Shown one piece after another: positions 1-5,634 of a DNA stretch of 9,001 bases. The DNA is taken from NCBI GenBank assembly GCA_944358275.1, contig CALVQZ010000122.1, positions 1 to 9,001 of the forward strand. Reading direction: 5' to 3'. This DNA is from an uncultured Bacilli bacterium. GTDB taxonomy: Bacteria > Bacillota_I > Bacilli_A > RF39 > UBA660. The notes below the pieces were generated by a model, which was given only the letters and a program-made list of their open reading frames with translations, was not told the DNA's origin and searched no databases. Positions within the stretch are counted from its first letter, which is position 1, and each line of letters begins with the position of its first letter. A program made the translations under genes and the position numbers.

Positions 1-124
1 AGGTAAAAGGCAAAAATGGTCCAACAGGTGCTACAGGACCAACTGGACCACAGGAAGTGTACAATTAATTCCATATAATTTATATGTCCAATCTTCTACT
101 TCACCTGGTACTACAAAAGTGTGA
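1..124 (+). pseudogene. 3' remnant of a collagen-like (Gly-X-Y repeat) protein gene, frameshifted
   Basis: Codons from position 9 read as five Gly-X-Y triplets (GKN, GPT, GAT, GPT, GPQ), the hallmark of bacterial collagen-like proteins, which are often exosporium or surface filaments. In that frame the ORF soon stops at 66-68. From 53 the next frame over continues sensibly as GSVQLIPYNLY followed by VQSSTSPGTTKV and a TGA at 122-124, which looks like the start of the globular C-terminal domain of such proteins. One missing A in the usual GGA-CCA-ACA-GGA run (near 50) would explain the shift. A second frame change is likely near 5-9, where the Gly period breaks. The tail is much shorter than a normal C-terminal domain, so the gene also looks truncated at its 3' end next to the transposase-like stub. 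The 5' part lies outside the window. A sequencing error at one of the shifts cannot be excluded. Confidence 0.7.
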
Positions 125-133
125 TAAAATTAT

Positions 134-208
134 TTAAATTGTTTGGATTCTGTCAAAAGTTTCTAAAACCCCATTGATTTTTTCTTTATTTTGTTCTATT
201 ATGTTCAT
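134..208 (-). pseudogene. 24-codon N-terminal stub resembling a transposase-type protein
   Basis: On the minus strand an ATG at 208-206 is preceded by a strong ribosome binding site (GGGAGG, 6 nt spacing) and opens a frame of only 24 codons ending in TAA at 136-134. The peptide contains IIEQNKEKINGVLETFDRI. From memory this resembles the N-termini of a family of large, multi-copy proteins usually annotated as transposase or hypothetical (pattern: xIEKHxDKIxGVLSxFDRVxxxG). The match ends at the point where the stub's reading frame ends, so I read it as the start of a mobile-element gene whose body has been deleted. The good ribosome binding site and upstream promoter argue against a random ORF. 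It could instead be a genuine short peptide; the family assignment is from recall only. Confidence 0.5.
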
Positions 209-236
209 TGCAAACCTCCCTCTATAGTTATGCATA

Positions 237-356
237 TTGTAAACATAGAACAAAGGATAATTCTAGAGGCTCCGATATTTTTAGTAGCATAGACTACATT
301 ACGGCATAGACCGGTTATTTGATTGTGCAATAGAGCACGTAACAGTTATTATACTG
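237..356. other. Tandem array of small hairpins with matching loops (possible structured leader RNA)
   Basis: Five short stem-loops follow one another, none explained by coding. GTAG-CATAGA-CTAC lies at 284-297, CGG-CATAGA-CCG at 302-313, GTGC-AATAGA-GCAC at 325-338 and CAGT-TATTAT-ACTG at 343-356. A looser one, TTGT-AAACATAGA-ACAA, is at 237-253. Four of the five have a loop ending in ATAGA directly before the 3' arm (read on the minus strand, loops start with TCTAT), while the stem sequences differ but stay complementary. Transcription could be leftward, as the 5' leader of the stub gene from the promoter at 348-375. It could also be rightward, ending at the terminator at 362-393. The stretch is visibly richer in G+C than the surrounding coding DNA (32 of 80 bases at 261-340). 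It does not form a tRNA cloverleaf and matches no riboswitch I recognise. Confidence 0.5.
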
Positions 357-375
357 TATTGGCAAACTATTTCAA
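348..375 (-). promoter_or_regulatory. Leftward sigma-A-type promoter for the stub gene
   Basis: On the minus strand TTGAAA (375-370) and TATAAT (353-348) are separated by 16 bases. A start about 7 bases on (near 341) would give a leader of roughly 130 nt carrying three or four of the small hairpins before the ribosome binding site. The -10 box sits inside the CAGT/ACTG dyad at 343-356. Confidence 0.45.
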
Positions 376-393
376 GTGTAGGTTTGCTTTTTT
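362..393 (+). terminator. Rho-independent terminator upstream of lepA
   Basis: GCAAAC at 362-367 pairs with GTTTGC at 382-387, extended by TA/TA with one bulged G, and is followed directly by six T residues. It would stop rightward transcription arriving from the collagen-like remnant or the hairpin region and insulate lepA. Confidence 0.7.
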
Positions 394-410
394 ATTATAA
401 ACAAGTTAAG

Positions 411-440
411 TTGCGGACAAAGTCTGCCGTATGATATAAT
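411..440 (+). promoter_or_regulatory. lepA promoter (extended -10) with a dyad in the spacer
   Basis: TATAAT at 435-440 is preceded by TGA, giving an extended -10. TTGCGG at 411-416 is a fair -35 at 18 bases. The expected start near 447 falls on the ribosome binding site GGTGAT, so the leader would be only about 9 nt. The spacer contains GCGGAC-AAA-GTCTGC (413-427), an inverted repeat with one G-T mismatch that could be an operator. Confidence 0.75.
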
Positions 441-455
441 TGTTGTGGTGATGTT

Positions 456-2252
456 ATGAATATCAAAAACATTAGAAATTTTAGTATTATTGCACATATT
501 GATCATGGTAAAAGTACTCTTGCTGATAGAATTTTAGAAAAAACAGGGGCAATAACAGAAAGGGAAATGAAAGATCAATTATTAGATTCAATGGACTTAG
601 AAAGAGAAAGAGGTATAACTATTAAATTAAATGCAGTTGAACTTAAATATAAAGATTATTTACTACATTTAATAGATACTCCAGGGCACGTTGATTTTAC
701 ATATGAAGTTTCAAGAAGTTTAGCCGCATGTGAAGGCGCTATCTTAGTAGTAGATGCTACTCAAGGTATTGAAGCACAAACTATTGCAAACCTTTATTTA
801 GCACTTTCTCATAATTTAACTATTATTCCAGTTATAAATAAGATAGATTTACCTAATGCTGATGTTGAAAGAGTAAAAAAAGAAATAATAGATAATCTTG
901 GTTTTAAAGAAGAGGAGATACTTTTAGTAAGTGCTAAAACAGGTGTTGGAATCGATGAATTATTAGATGCAATAATAGATAGGATAAGTCCTCCAAAGTA
1001 TGATAATGATAATTTACAAGCACTAATATTTGATAGTATTTTTGATTCATATAAAGGTGTAATAATATATACTAGAATATTTAATGGAAGTGTTAAACCT
1101 AAAGATATGATAAAAATGCATGCGACAGGTGCAGTTTATGAAGTAGTAGAAGTTGGTGTTAATACTCCTAAACCCACTAAAAAAGATGTATTAAATAGTG
1201 GTGATGTAGGATATATTACCGCATCTATTAAAAGTATAAGCGATGTTAAAGTAGGAGATACAATAGTAAGTGTAAGTAATAGTAGTCCTGCTTTAGTTGG
1301 ATATAAAGAAATTAAACCTATGGTATTTTGTGGACTTTATCCAATAGATTCAAAAAAATATTTAGAATTAAAAGAAGCACTTGAAAAATTAAAACTAAAC
1401 GATGCATCTCTTACTTTTGAACCTGAAACATCAAAAGCACTAGGTTTTGGTTTTAGATGTGGTTTTTTAGGAATGCTTCATATGGATGTTATAGAAGAGA
1501 GAATAGAAAGAGAATTTGGTATAGATTTAATTGCAACAAGTCCAAGTGTAGTATACGAAGTAACTCTTTCTAATGGTACTGTTTCTTTAATTGAAAATCC
1601 AACTAAACTTCCTGATAGAACATTGATAAAAGAAATTAAAGAGCCATACATTAAAACAAATATTTTTGTACCTACTATTTATGTTGGTTCAGTTATGGAA
1701 TTATGTCAAAATAAAAGAGGTACATTTATAAATATGGATTATATAGATCCAACTAGAGTAGATATTCATTATGAAATACCTCTTTCTGAAATTGTATATG
1801 ATTTTTTTGATAAATTAAAGTCATATACAAAAGGATATGCTTCATTTGATTATGAATTTATAGGTAATAAAGCTAGCGATTTAGTGAAAATGGATATTCT
1901 TTTAAATGGAGAGGCAGTAGATGCATTAAGTATAATAGTGCACAAAGATTTTGCTTATAAAAGAGGAAAAGTGATAGTAGAAAATTTAAAGAAAATTATA
2001 CCTAGACAAATGTTTGAAGTTCCTATTCAAGCTACTATTGGAAATAAAGTAATAGCAAGAAGTGATATAAAAGCAATGAGAAAAAATGTACTTGCAAAAT
2101 GTTATGGCGGAGATATAACAAGAAAAAGAAAATTATTAGAAAAACAAAAAGAAGGTAAAAAGAGAATGAAAGTAGTAGGTAAAGTTGAAATACCACAAGA
2201 AGCATTTCTTTCTGTGTTATCTGTAGATGAAAAGATTGATTCAAATTTATAA
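456..2252 (+). CDS. lepA: Elongation factor 4 (LepA), ribosome-associated translational GTPase
   Basis: LepA/EF4 is a translational GTPase that binds the ribosome and, according to published work, back-translocates stalled ribosomes or helps 30S biogenesis. The 598-residue product is full length for the family. All G-motifs are present: AHIDHGKST at 13-21, RGIT at 52-55 with the switch I Thr, DTPGH at 74-78 with the catalytic His, NKID at 128-131 and SAK at 159-161. EF-G-like domains II, III and V follow, and the C-terminus has the LepA-specific basic segment RKRKLLEKQKEGKKRMK shortly before the end. It lacks the EF-G domain IV region, as LepA should. The ATG at 456 is chosen because GGTGAT lies 3 nt upstream and the promoter ends at 440. 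It is followed by hemW, the common Firmicute order. No terminator is visible after it, so read-through into hemW is likely. Confidence 0.97.
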   Translation: MNIKNIRNFSIIAHIDHGKSTLADRILEKTGAITEREMKDQLLDSMDLERERGITIKLNAVELKYKDYLLHLIDTPGHVDFTYEVSRSLAACEGAILVVDATQGIEAQTIANLYLALSHNLTIIPVINKIDLPNADVERVKKEIIDNLGFKEEEILLVSAKTGVGIDELLDAIIDRISPPKYDNDNLQALIFDSIFDSYKGVIIYTRIFNGSVKPKDMIKMHATGAVYEVVEVGVNTPKPTKKDVLNSGDVGYITASIKSISDVKVGDTIVSVSNSSPALVGYKEIKPMVFCGLYPIDSKKYLELKEALEKLKLNDASLTFEPETSKALGFGFRCGFLGMLHMDVIEERIEREFGIDLIATSPSVVYEVTLSNGTVSLIENPTKLPDRTLIKEIKEPYIKTNIFVPTIYVGSVMELCQNKRGTFINMDYIDPTRVDIHYEIPLSEIVYDFFDKLKSYTKGYASFDYEFIGNKASDLVKMDILLNGEAVDALSIIVHKDFAYKRGKVIVENLKKIIPRQMFEVPIQATIGNKVIARSDIKAMRKNVLAKCYGGDITRKRKLLEKQKEGKKRMKVVGKVEIPQEAFLSVLSVDEKIDSNL

Positions 2253-2258
2253 AATATA

Positions 2259-2287
2259 TTTAAAAAAAAGACGAATTTTGTTATAAT
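2259..2287 (+). promoter_or_regulatory. hemW promoter with extended -10
   Basis: TG-T-TATAAT at 2279-2287 is a perfect extended -10. The -35 at 17 bases is only a weak TTTAAA (2259-2264). The predicted start near 2294 gives a leader of about 27 nt with AAAGGGTGTGAG as the ribosome binding site. Transcription from lepA probably also reaches hemW. Confidence 0.6.
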
Positions 2288-2320
2288 TAAGTAAATAAAT
2301 TAAGTAAAGGGTGTGAGATT

Positions 2321-3403
2321 ATGAAGTCAGCTTATATTCATATTCCTTTTTGTGATAATATATGTTCTTACTGTGATTTTTGTAAAATAAAATACAATAA
2401 AGAGTGGACAGCTGAATATTTGAATAGTTTAGAAAATGAGATAAAGACATTTTATAAAGGTGAAAAGATAAGAACTTTATATATTGGTGGAGGTACTCCT
2501 TCTATGCTTTCTGTTGATGAATTAAATAGATTATTTGAAATAGTTAATCTATTAAATTTAAGTGCATTAGAAGAATTTACTATAGAATGTAATATAGAGT
2601 CATTAACTAATGAAAAACTTATATTATTTAAGAAAAATAATGTTAATAGGCTAAGTATAGGAATACAAACATTTAATGAAAAATACTTAAAAATGTTAAA
2701 TAGAAGTCATGCTAAAGAAGAAGTATTTGAAAAAATAAATATGGCTAAAATGATAGGTTTTGAAAATATAAATGTAGATTTAATGTATGCACTACCTTCT
2801 TCCTCTCTTTCTGAATTAGCAGTAGATTTAGATAACTTTTTAAAGTTAAATGTAACACATATTTCATGCTATTCATTGATGATAGAACCTCATACCAAGT
2901 TTTATATAAATAAAATTAAACCAATAGATGAAGATTTAGATTATGAAATGTATAAATATATTGAAAAAAGACTTACAAATAGAGATTATATTCACTACGA
3001 AATAAGTAATTATGCTAAAGCAGGATATGAATCTAAGCACAACTTAGTTTATTGGAATAATGATTATTACTATGGTTTTGGACTGTCCGCATCAGGTTAT
3101 TTAGAAAATTATAGATATGATAATACAAGAAACTTTAATAAATATATTTCACATAATTTTGTAGACAATATAACTAAAGTTACTTTCGAAGATAAACTTA
3201 AATATGAACTTATATTGGGTTTTAGAAAAATAAGAGGTATCAATAAAAAAGAATTTAAAGAAAAGTTTAATATGAGTATTTATGAAGTTAATAATATAAA
3301 TGATTTACTTCATAAAAATATGCTTAAAGAAGATGAAAATTATATTTATATATCAGAAGAATGGATATATAAGTCTAATGAAATATTAGTAAAATTAGTA
3401 TAA
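2321..3403 (+). CDS. hemW: HemW-type radical SAM protein, probable heme chaperone
   Basis: HemW proteins are radical SAM enzymes related to coproporphyrinogen dehydrogenase HemN but act as heme-binding chaperones; many older annotations call them HemN. The product is 360 residues. The 4Fe-4S cluster motif HIPFCDNICSYCDF is at 7-20, with Cys11, Cys15 and Cys18 as ligands. The SAM-binding glycine motif GGGTPS is at 56-61, and RLSIGIQTFN and the HNLVYWNN segment are typical of the family. The C-terminal HemN_C domain (KYELILGFRKIRGI and onward) is complete. A fourth Cys at 21 gives CX3CX2CX2C. This is neither the usual HemW CDFN form nor the HemN CX3CX2CXC form, so it may be neutral. Placement directly after lepA is the classic Firmicute arrangement. 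The hrcA-grpE-dnaK genes that often follow are absent here; sigK lies convergent instead. Confidence 0.93.
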   Translation: MKSAYIHIPFCDNICSYCDFCKIKYNKEWTAEYLNSLENEIKTFYKGEKIRTLYIGGGTPSMLSVDELNRLFEIVNLLNLSALEEFTIECNIESLTNEKLILFKKNNVNRLSIGIQTFNEKYLKMLNRSHAKEEVFEKINMAKMIGFENINVDLMYALPSSSLSELAVDLDNFLKLNVTHISCYSLMIEPHTKFYINKIKPIDEDLDYEMYKYIEKRLTNRDYIHYEISNYAKAGYESKHNLVYWNNDYYYGFGLSASGYLENYRYDNTRNFNKYISHNFVDNITKVTFEDKLKYELILGFRKIRGINKKEFKEKFNMSIYEVNNINDLLHKNMLKEDENYIYISEEWIYKSNEILVKLV

Positions 3404-3427
3404 AAATAGATGATGAACATCTATTTT
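3403..3427. terminator. Shared bidirectional terminator between hemW and sigK
   Basis: AAAATAGATG at 3403-3412 and CATCTATTTT at 3418-3427 form a perfect 10-bp stem with loop ATGAA. T-rich tracts follow on both strands. It begins at the last base of the hemW stop codon and reaches into the sigK stop codon, so one 25-bp hairpin ends both convergent genes. Confidence 0.85.
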
Positions 3428-4115
3428 ATTTTTGATTATTCCTTATAAATTCTCTTAATAATTTTGTTAATGCTCTTTTTTCTATTCTAGATACATAGCT
3501 TCTGCTAATTTTCAATTCTTTTGCAATACATTTTTGAGTTATTTCTTCATTACCATTTAAACCATATCTTTTTTCAATTATTTTTCTTTCACGTTCAGTT
3601 AAAACATCCATATACTTATTTAGTTTTTTAATATCATCTTTTGTTGTAATATCAGATACAAAATCAGGACTAGGCGTTTTAAGAATATCTACTATAGTGA
3701 TTTCATTTCCCTCTTTATCAAAACCAATAGATTCATCTAAACTAATATTCTTACTATATTTTTTACTATTTCTATAATGCATAAGTATTTCATTATCTAT
3801 GCATCTTGCACAATATGTTGTAAGTTTAGCACCATTACTTTTAGAAAAACTATCGATGCCTTTAATAAGACCTATAGTACCAATACTGATTAAATCATCT
3901 AAAGCATCACCTTTTTCTCCATATTTTTTTACTATATGTGCAACTAACCTAATGTTGTGTTCAATTAAAATTTCTCTTGATTTCATATCTCCTTCAAGCA
4001 TCTTTTTAATATGAAATTCTTCTTCTTCTTTTGGTAAAGGATCTTTAAATACTTGATTTTGATATGCTCCAGTTAAAAGCATATTTCTTATAAAATTAAC
4101 AAAAAATTCAAACAT
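3426..4115 (-). CDS. sigK: RNA polymerase sporulation sigma factor sigma-K (pro-sigma-K)
   Basis: Sigma-K directs late mother-cell transcription during sporulation. The 229-residue product matches the family closely. Region 2 runs from about 50 to 115 with IEHNIRLVAHIVKKYGEKG, LISIGTIGLIKGIDSF and the -10-recognition stretch ending NEILMHYR. KEGNEITIVDIL follows in the linker, and region 4 contains the helix-turn-helix IAKELKISRSYVSRIEKRA near 197-215. The N-terminus has a hydrophobic stretch (MFEFFVNFIRNMLL) followed by the equivalent of the mature start (TGAYQNQVFKDPLP). This indicates a membrane-tethering pro-sequence removed by SpoIVFB-type protease in known sporeformers; it looks slightly shorter than in Bacillus subtilis. 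The gene is continuous, with no skin-like element. The ATG at 4115 has AGGAAGTG 4 nt upstream. Sigma-E/F/G are less likely given the pro-sequence and the SYVSRIEKRAL signature. Confidence 0.93.
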   Translation of the reverse strand: MFEFFVNFIRNMLLTGAYQNQVFKDPLPKEEEEFHIKKMLEGDMKSREILIEHNIRLVAHIVKKYGEKGDALDDLISIGTIGLIKGIDSFSKSNGAKLTTYCARCIDNEILMHYRNSKKYSKNISLDESIGFDKEGNEITIVDILKTPSPDFVSDITTKDDIKKLNKYMDVLTERERKIIEKRYGLNGNEEITQKCIAKELKISRSYVSRIEKRALTKLLREFIRNNQK

Positions 4116-4132
4116 AATTCACTTCCTATTAC

Positions 4133-4161
4133 ATTTTAGTCGAAAAAACTCTTGAATATAA
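4133..4161 (-). promoter_or_regulatory. Possible sigma-E-type promoter of sigK
   Basis: On the minus strand TTATATT (4161-4155) and ACTAAAAT (4140-4133) are 14 bases apart, the spacing of sigma-E promoters (KMATATT-N14-CATACAnT). The -35 fits well but the -10 is a partial match. The start would lie roughly 10-15 bases before the ribosome binding site at 4127-4120. No extended sigma-A -10 is seen here, unlike the vegetative genes of the window. Confidence 0.4.
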
Positions 4162-4168
4162 CACTAAA

Positions 4169-4197
4169 TTGACTTTAAGTGCTATTTATGATATTAT
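4169..4197 (+). promoter_or_regulatory. Sigma-A promoter of the two-gene operon, extended -10
   Basis: TTGACT at 4169-4174 and TATTAT at 4192-4197 are 17 bases apart, with TGA as the -10 extension. The start near 4204 leaves about 13 nt before the ATG, containing GAGGTG. This promoter also shows that the in-frame TTG at 4169 is a -35 box and not a start codon. Confidence 0.8.
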
Positions 4198-4216
4198 TTT
4201 AAATAGAGGTGTTTAT

Positions 4217-5290
4217 ATGAATAGTGATGCGTATTTAGACTTAGCAAAAGAATTATATGAAAATAATACTTGGTCAAAAGATGTTTTTTCAAAAAGAGTA
4301 AGATTATATGCTAAAAGTATGGGTGTTGAAGATGCTGTTATTGAAGATTTTATAGAAAGAACTACAATGCCGAAAGAATATTCAATTGAAGAAAAAAGAG
4401 AAATTTTATCCGCTATAAAATTAGATGAAGAGGAACTTAAATATGGTGATGTAGTTAATTTTATAGATGATGCTAGAGTAAATAAACTTTTTGAATTGGA
4501 GGAAAAATTACTTGGTAAAGATAAAATATATGATTATTATAAATCAGCAAAAAAATCAATTTTACCAAATAAAGAAAACAATAATATAACTAGCAATACG
4601 AGTATTGACATGAGAAAAAAGGATGATAATTTTTTAAAACAACCTGAACCATTGGATTTAGATAGTAAAAAACCATTTGTAGTGCCTCCTAGACCTATAG
4701 TTGAGCCATTAGATACCTATGATATAAATATTACCACAGGAAAAAAAGAAGATGTAACTGGTGAAAAAGTACCTGAATTTAAGGCACCAGAGCGAATTGA
4801 AGAAGATGCTAATGAGGTTACTGGCGCATTGAGTGATAATGAAGATGTTAATGAGGCTACCAGCACATTAAGTGATGAGCAGAAAAAAAAACTAGTAGTA
4901 CCACCAATTTCATTTGATGATATGCCTAGTACTGAAGAAGAATATCAAAAAGAAGCAGAAAGAATTACTAAAGAAGAGAAGGATAGTAGTGTAAGAATAG
5001 TAAATGCTTCTCCTGAGAGAATAGAAAAGTTAAAAAAAGGAAAGAGAAAAATCATAAATTTCTTTATTAAAACTGCCATTGTAATAGTAGCATTTAATGT
5101 GCTTGGCACAGTAGGAGGAATAGCAAGTGTAATAGGATATTTATATTTTGCTTCTGATATTAAAAATGGGCGTTTTATCCCTAAGAACAACTTTCAAAGA
5201 GGAATAGGTAAAGTTGTTGAGACTATTATGAATATAGGTGTTTCTAAAGAAGAAGATAAAGAGTATGAAGAGAAAGGGAGAACTAGATGA
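4217..5290 (+). CDS. Unrecognised acidic protein with C-terminal membrane segments
   Basis: I do not recognise this 357-residue protein. Residues 1 to about 115 look helical and charged. Residues 120-270 are probably disordered: they are rich in Asp, Glu, Pro and Asn, with two VVPP motifs near 155 and 227 and a 13-residue tandem repeat at 196-221. A basic stretch (LKKGKRK, near 272-278) precedes a hydrophobic region at about 279-313. That region has a Gly-rich middle and could form two membrane helices, leaving a short acidic cytoplasmic tail. No signal peptide is present, so the long N-terminal part most likely stays in the cytoplasm. The ATG at 4217 is chosen for its GAGGTG at 5 nt and the promoter ending at 4197. 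It is divergent from sigK and overlaps the next gene by 4 bases, so the two are co-translated. The vegetative-type promoter suggests it is expressed in growing cells. Confidence 0.85.
   Translation: MNSDAYLDLAKELYENNTWSKDVFSKRVRLYAKSMGVEDAVIEDFIERTTMPKEYSIEEKREILSAIKLDEEELKYGDVVNFIDDARVNKLFELEEKLLGKDKIYDYYKSAKKSILPNKENNNITSNTSIDMRKKDDNFLKQPEPLDLDSKKPFVVPPRPIVEPLDTYDINITTGKKEDVTGEKVPEFKAPERIEEDANEVTGALSDNEDVNEATSTLSDEQKKKLVVPPISFDDMPSTEEEYQKEAERITKEEKDSSVRIVNASPERIEKLKKGKRKIINFFIKTAIVIVAFNVLGTVGGIASVIGYLYFASDIKNGRFIPKNNFQRGIGKVVETIMNIGVSKEEDKEYEEKGRTR
4802..4879 (+). repeat. Two 39-bp tandem repeats inside the acidic protein gene
   Basis: The unit from 4802 recurs from 4841 with about 31 of 39 bases matching by eye. 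It encodes EDANEVTGALSDN then EDVNEATSTLSDE. Most differences are transitions, and half or more change the amino acid. It is an old in-frame duplication in the disordered linker. Confidence 0.75.
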
Positions 5291-5538
5291 TAAAAGAAGA
5301 TACTATAATTAAATTAGATGATGATAAAGAATATTATGTACTAGATAGTATAATGAATAATAATAAGAACTTTATTATGATTGGTGAAATAGACAGTGTT
5401 AAAGATGAAATAACTCAAAATGTAAAAATAATGGTTTATGATAGTGAAAGTAATAAGGTTAGAAAAATAACTGATTCTTCTTTATTGTACGAATTAGTAA
5501 CAACTTTTGCTAGTAGAGTAATGGACAAGGAATCTTAA
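5287..5538 (+). CDS. DUF1292-like small acidic protein
   Basis: This 83-residue protein has the layout of the DUF1292 family (Bacillus YrzB-like): a start with charged strands (IIKLDDDKEYYVLDSI), a central strand pair, then KIMVYDSESN and a helical tail ending in Glu-Ser. The family is widespread in Firmicutes and has no established function. The ATGA overlap with the preceding membrane protein gene and the ribosome binding site AAGGGAGA inside that gene indicate translational coupling. A terminator follows 15 bases after the stop, so the operon has two genes. The family match is from sequence character rather than a search and is less certain than the gene itself. Confidence 0.75.
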   Translation: MIKEDTIIKLDDDKEYYVLDSIMNNNKNFIMIGEIDSVKDEITQNVKIMVYDSESNKVRKITDSSLLYELVTTFASRVMDKES

Positions 5539-5553
5539 ATAATAATGTTTTAT

Positions 5554-5583
5554 AGCAGTGTAAATAAATATGCTGCTTTTTTT
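5554..5583 (+). terminator. Rho-independent terminator of the two-gene operon
   Basis: AGCAGTGTA at 5554-5562 pairs with TATGCTGCT at 5569-5577 (two G-T pairs), the loop is AATAAA, and a run of T residues extends to 5583. It separates the operon from the ysxC promoter 8 bases further on. Confidence 0.8.
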
Positions 5584-5590
5584 AGTTAAT

Positions 5591-5619
5591 TTGCATTTTT
5601 TTAATTTGTTTGCTACAAT
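5591..5619 (+). promoter_or_regulatory. ysxC promoter with extended -10
   Basis: TTGCAT at 5591-5596 and TACAAT at 5614-5619 are 17 bases apart, with TGC directly before the -10. The start near 5626 would coincide with the ribosome binding site, giving a leader of about 9 nt. The sequence GGTGATGTTATGA at the start codon is identical to that of lepA. Confidence 0.8.
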
Positions 5620-5634
5620 GTATATGGTGATGTT

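Larger units (their letters stand above)
210..387. repeat. 8-bp perfect inverted repeat enclosing the hairpin array
   Basis: GCAAACCT at 210-217 is the exact complement of AGGTTTGC at 380-387. The left copy covers half of the ribosome binding site of the minus-strand stub gene (GGGAGGTTTGCA before the ATG). In a leftward RNA that starts beyond 387 the two arms could pair and hide that site. The right arm can alternatively pair locally with 362-367 to form the terminator hairpin, so the two structures exclude each other. Confidence 0.45.

Noticed and set aside
284..356. tRNA or known riboswitch in the hairpin region upstream of lepA
   Set aside because: The hairpins do not assemble into a cloverleaf, there is no T-loop or acceptor stem, and no known riboswitch core is recognisable.
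237..356. CRISPR array
   Set aside because: The repeated elements are 6-base loops in differing stems with 4-11 base gaps, not long direct repeats with uniform spacers, and no cas gene is present.
2035..2244. Minus-strand open frame inside lepA
   Set aside because: Low-complexity Leu/Phe-rich translation antisense to a highly conserved part of LepA; a shadow of A-rich coding DNA.
3799..4014. Plus-strand open frame inside sigK
   Set aside because: Antisense to the conserved sigma region 2 with no ribosome binding site or family resemblance.
4169..4216. Upstream TTG start extending the acidic protein by 16 residues
   Set aside because: The TTG is the -35 hexamer TTGACT, the -10 box lies inside the extension, and the ATG at 4217 has a ribosome binding site.
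4945..5190. Minus-strand open frame opposite the membrane segment of the acidic protein
   Set aside because: The complementary frame of a real gene; it has no start signals.
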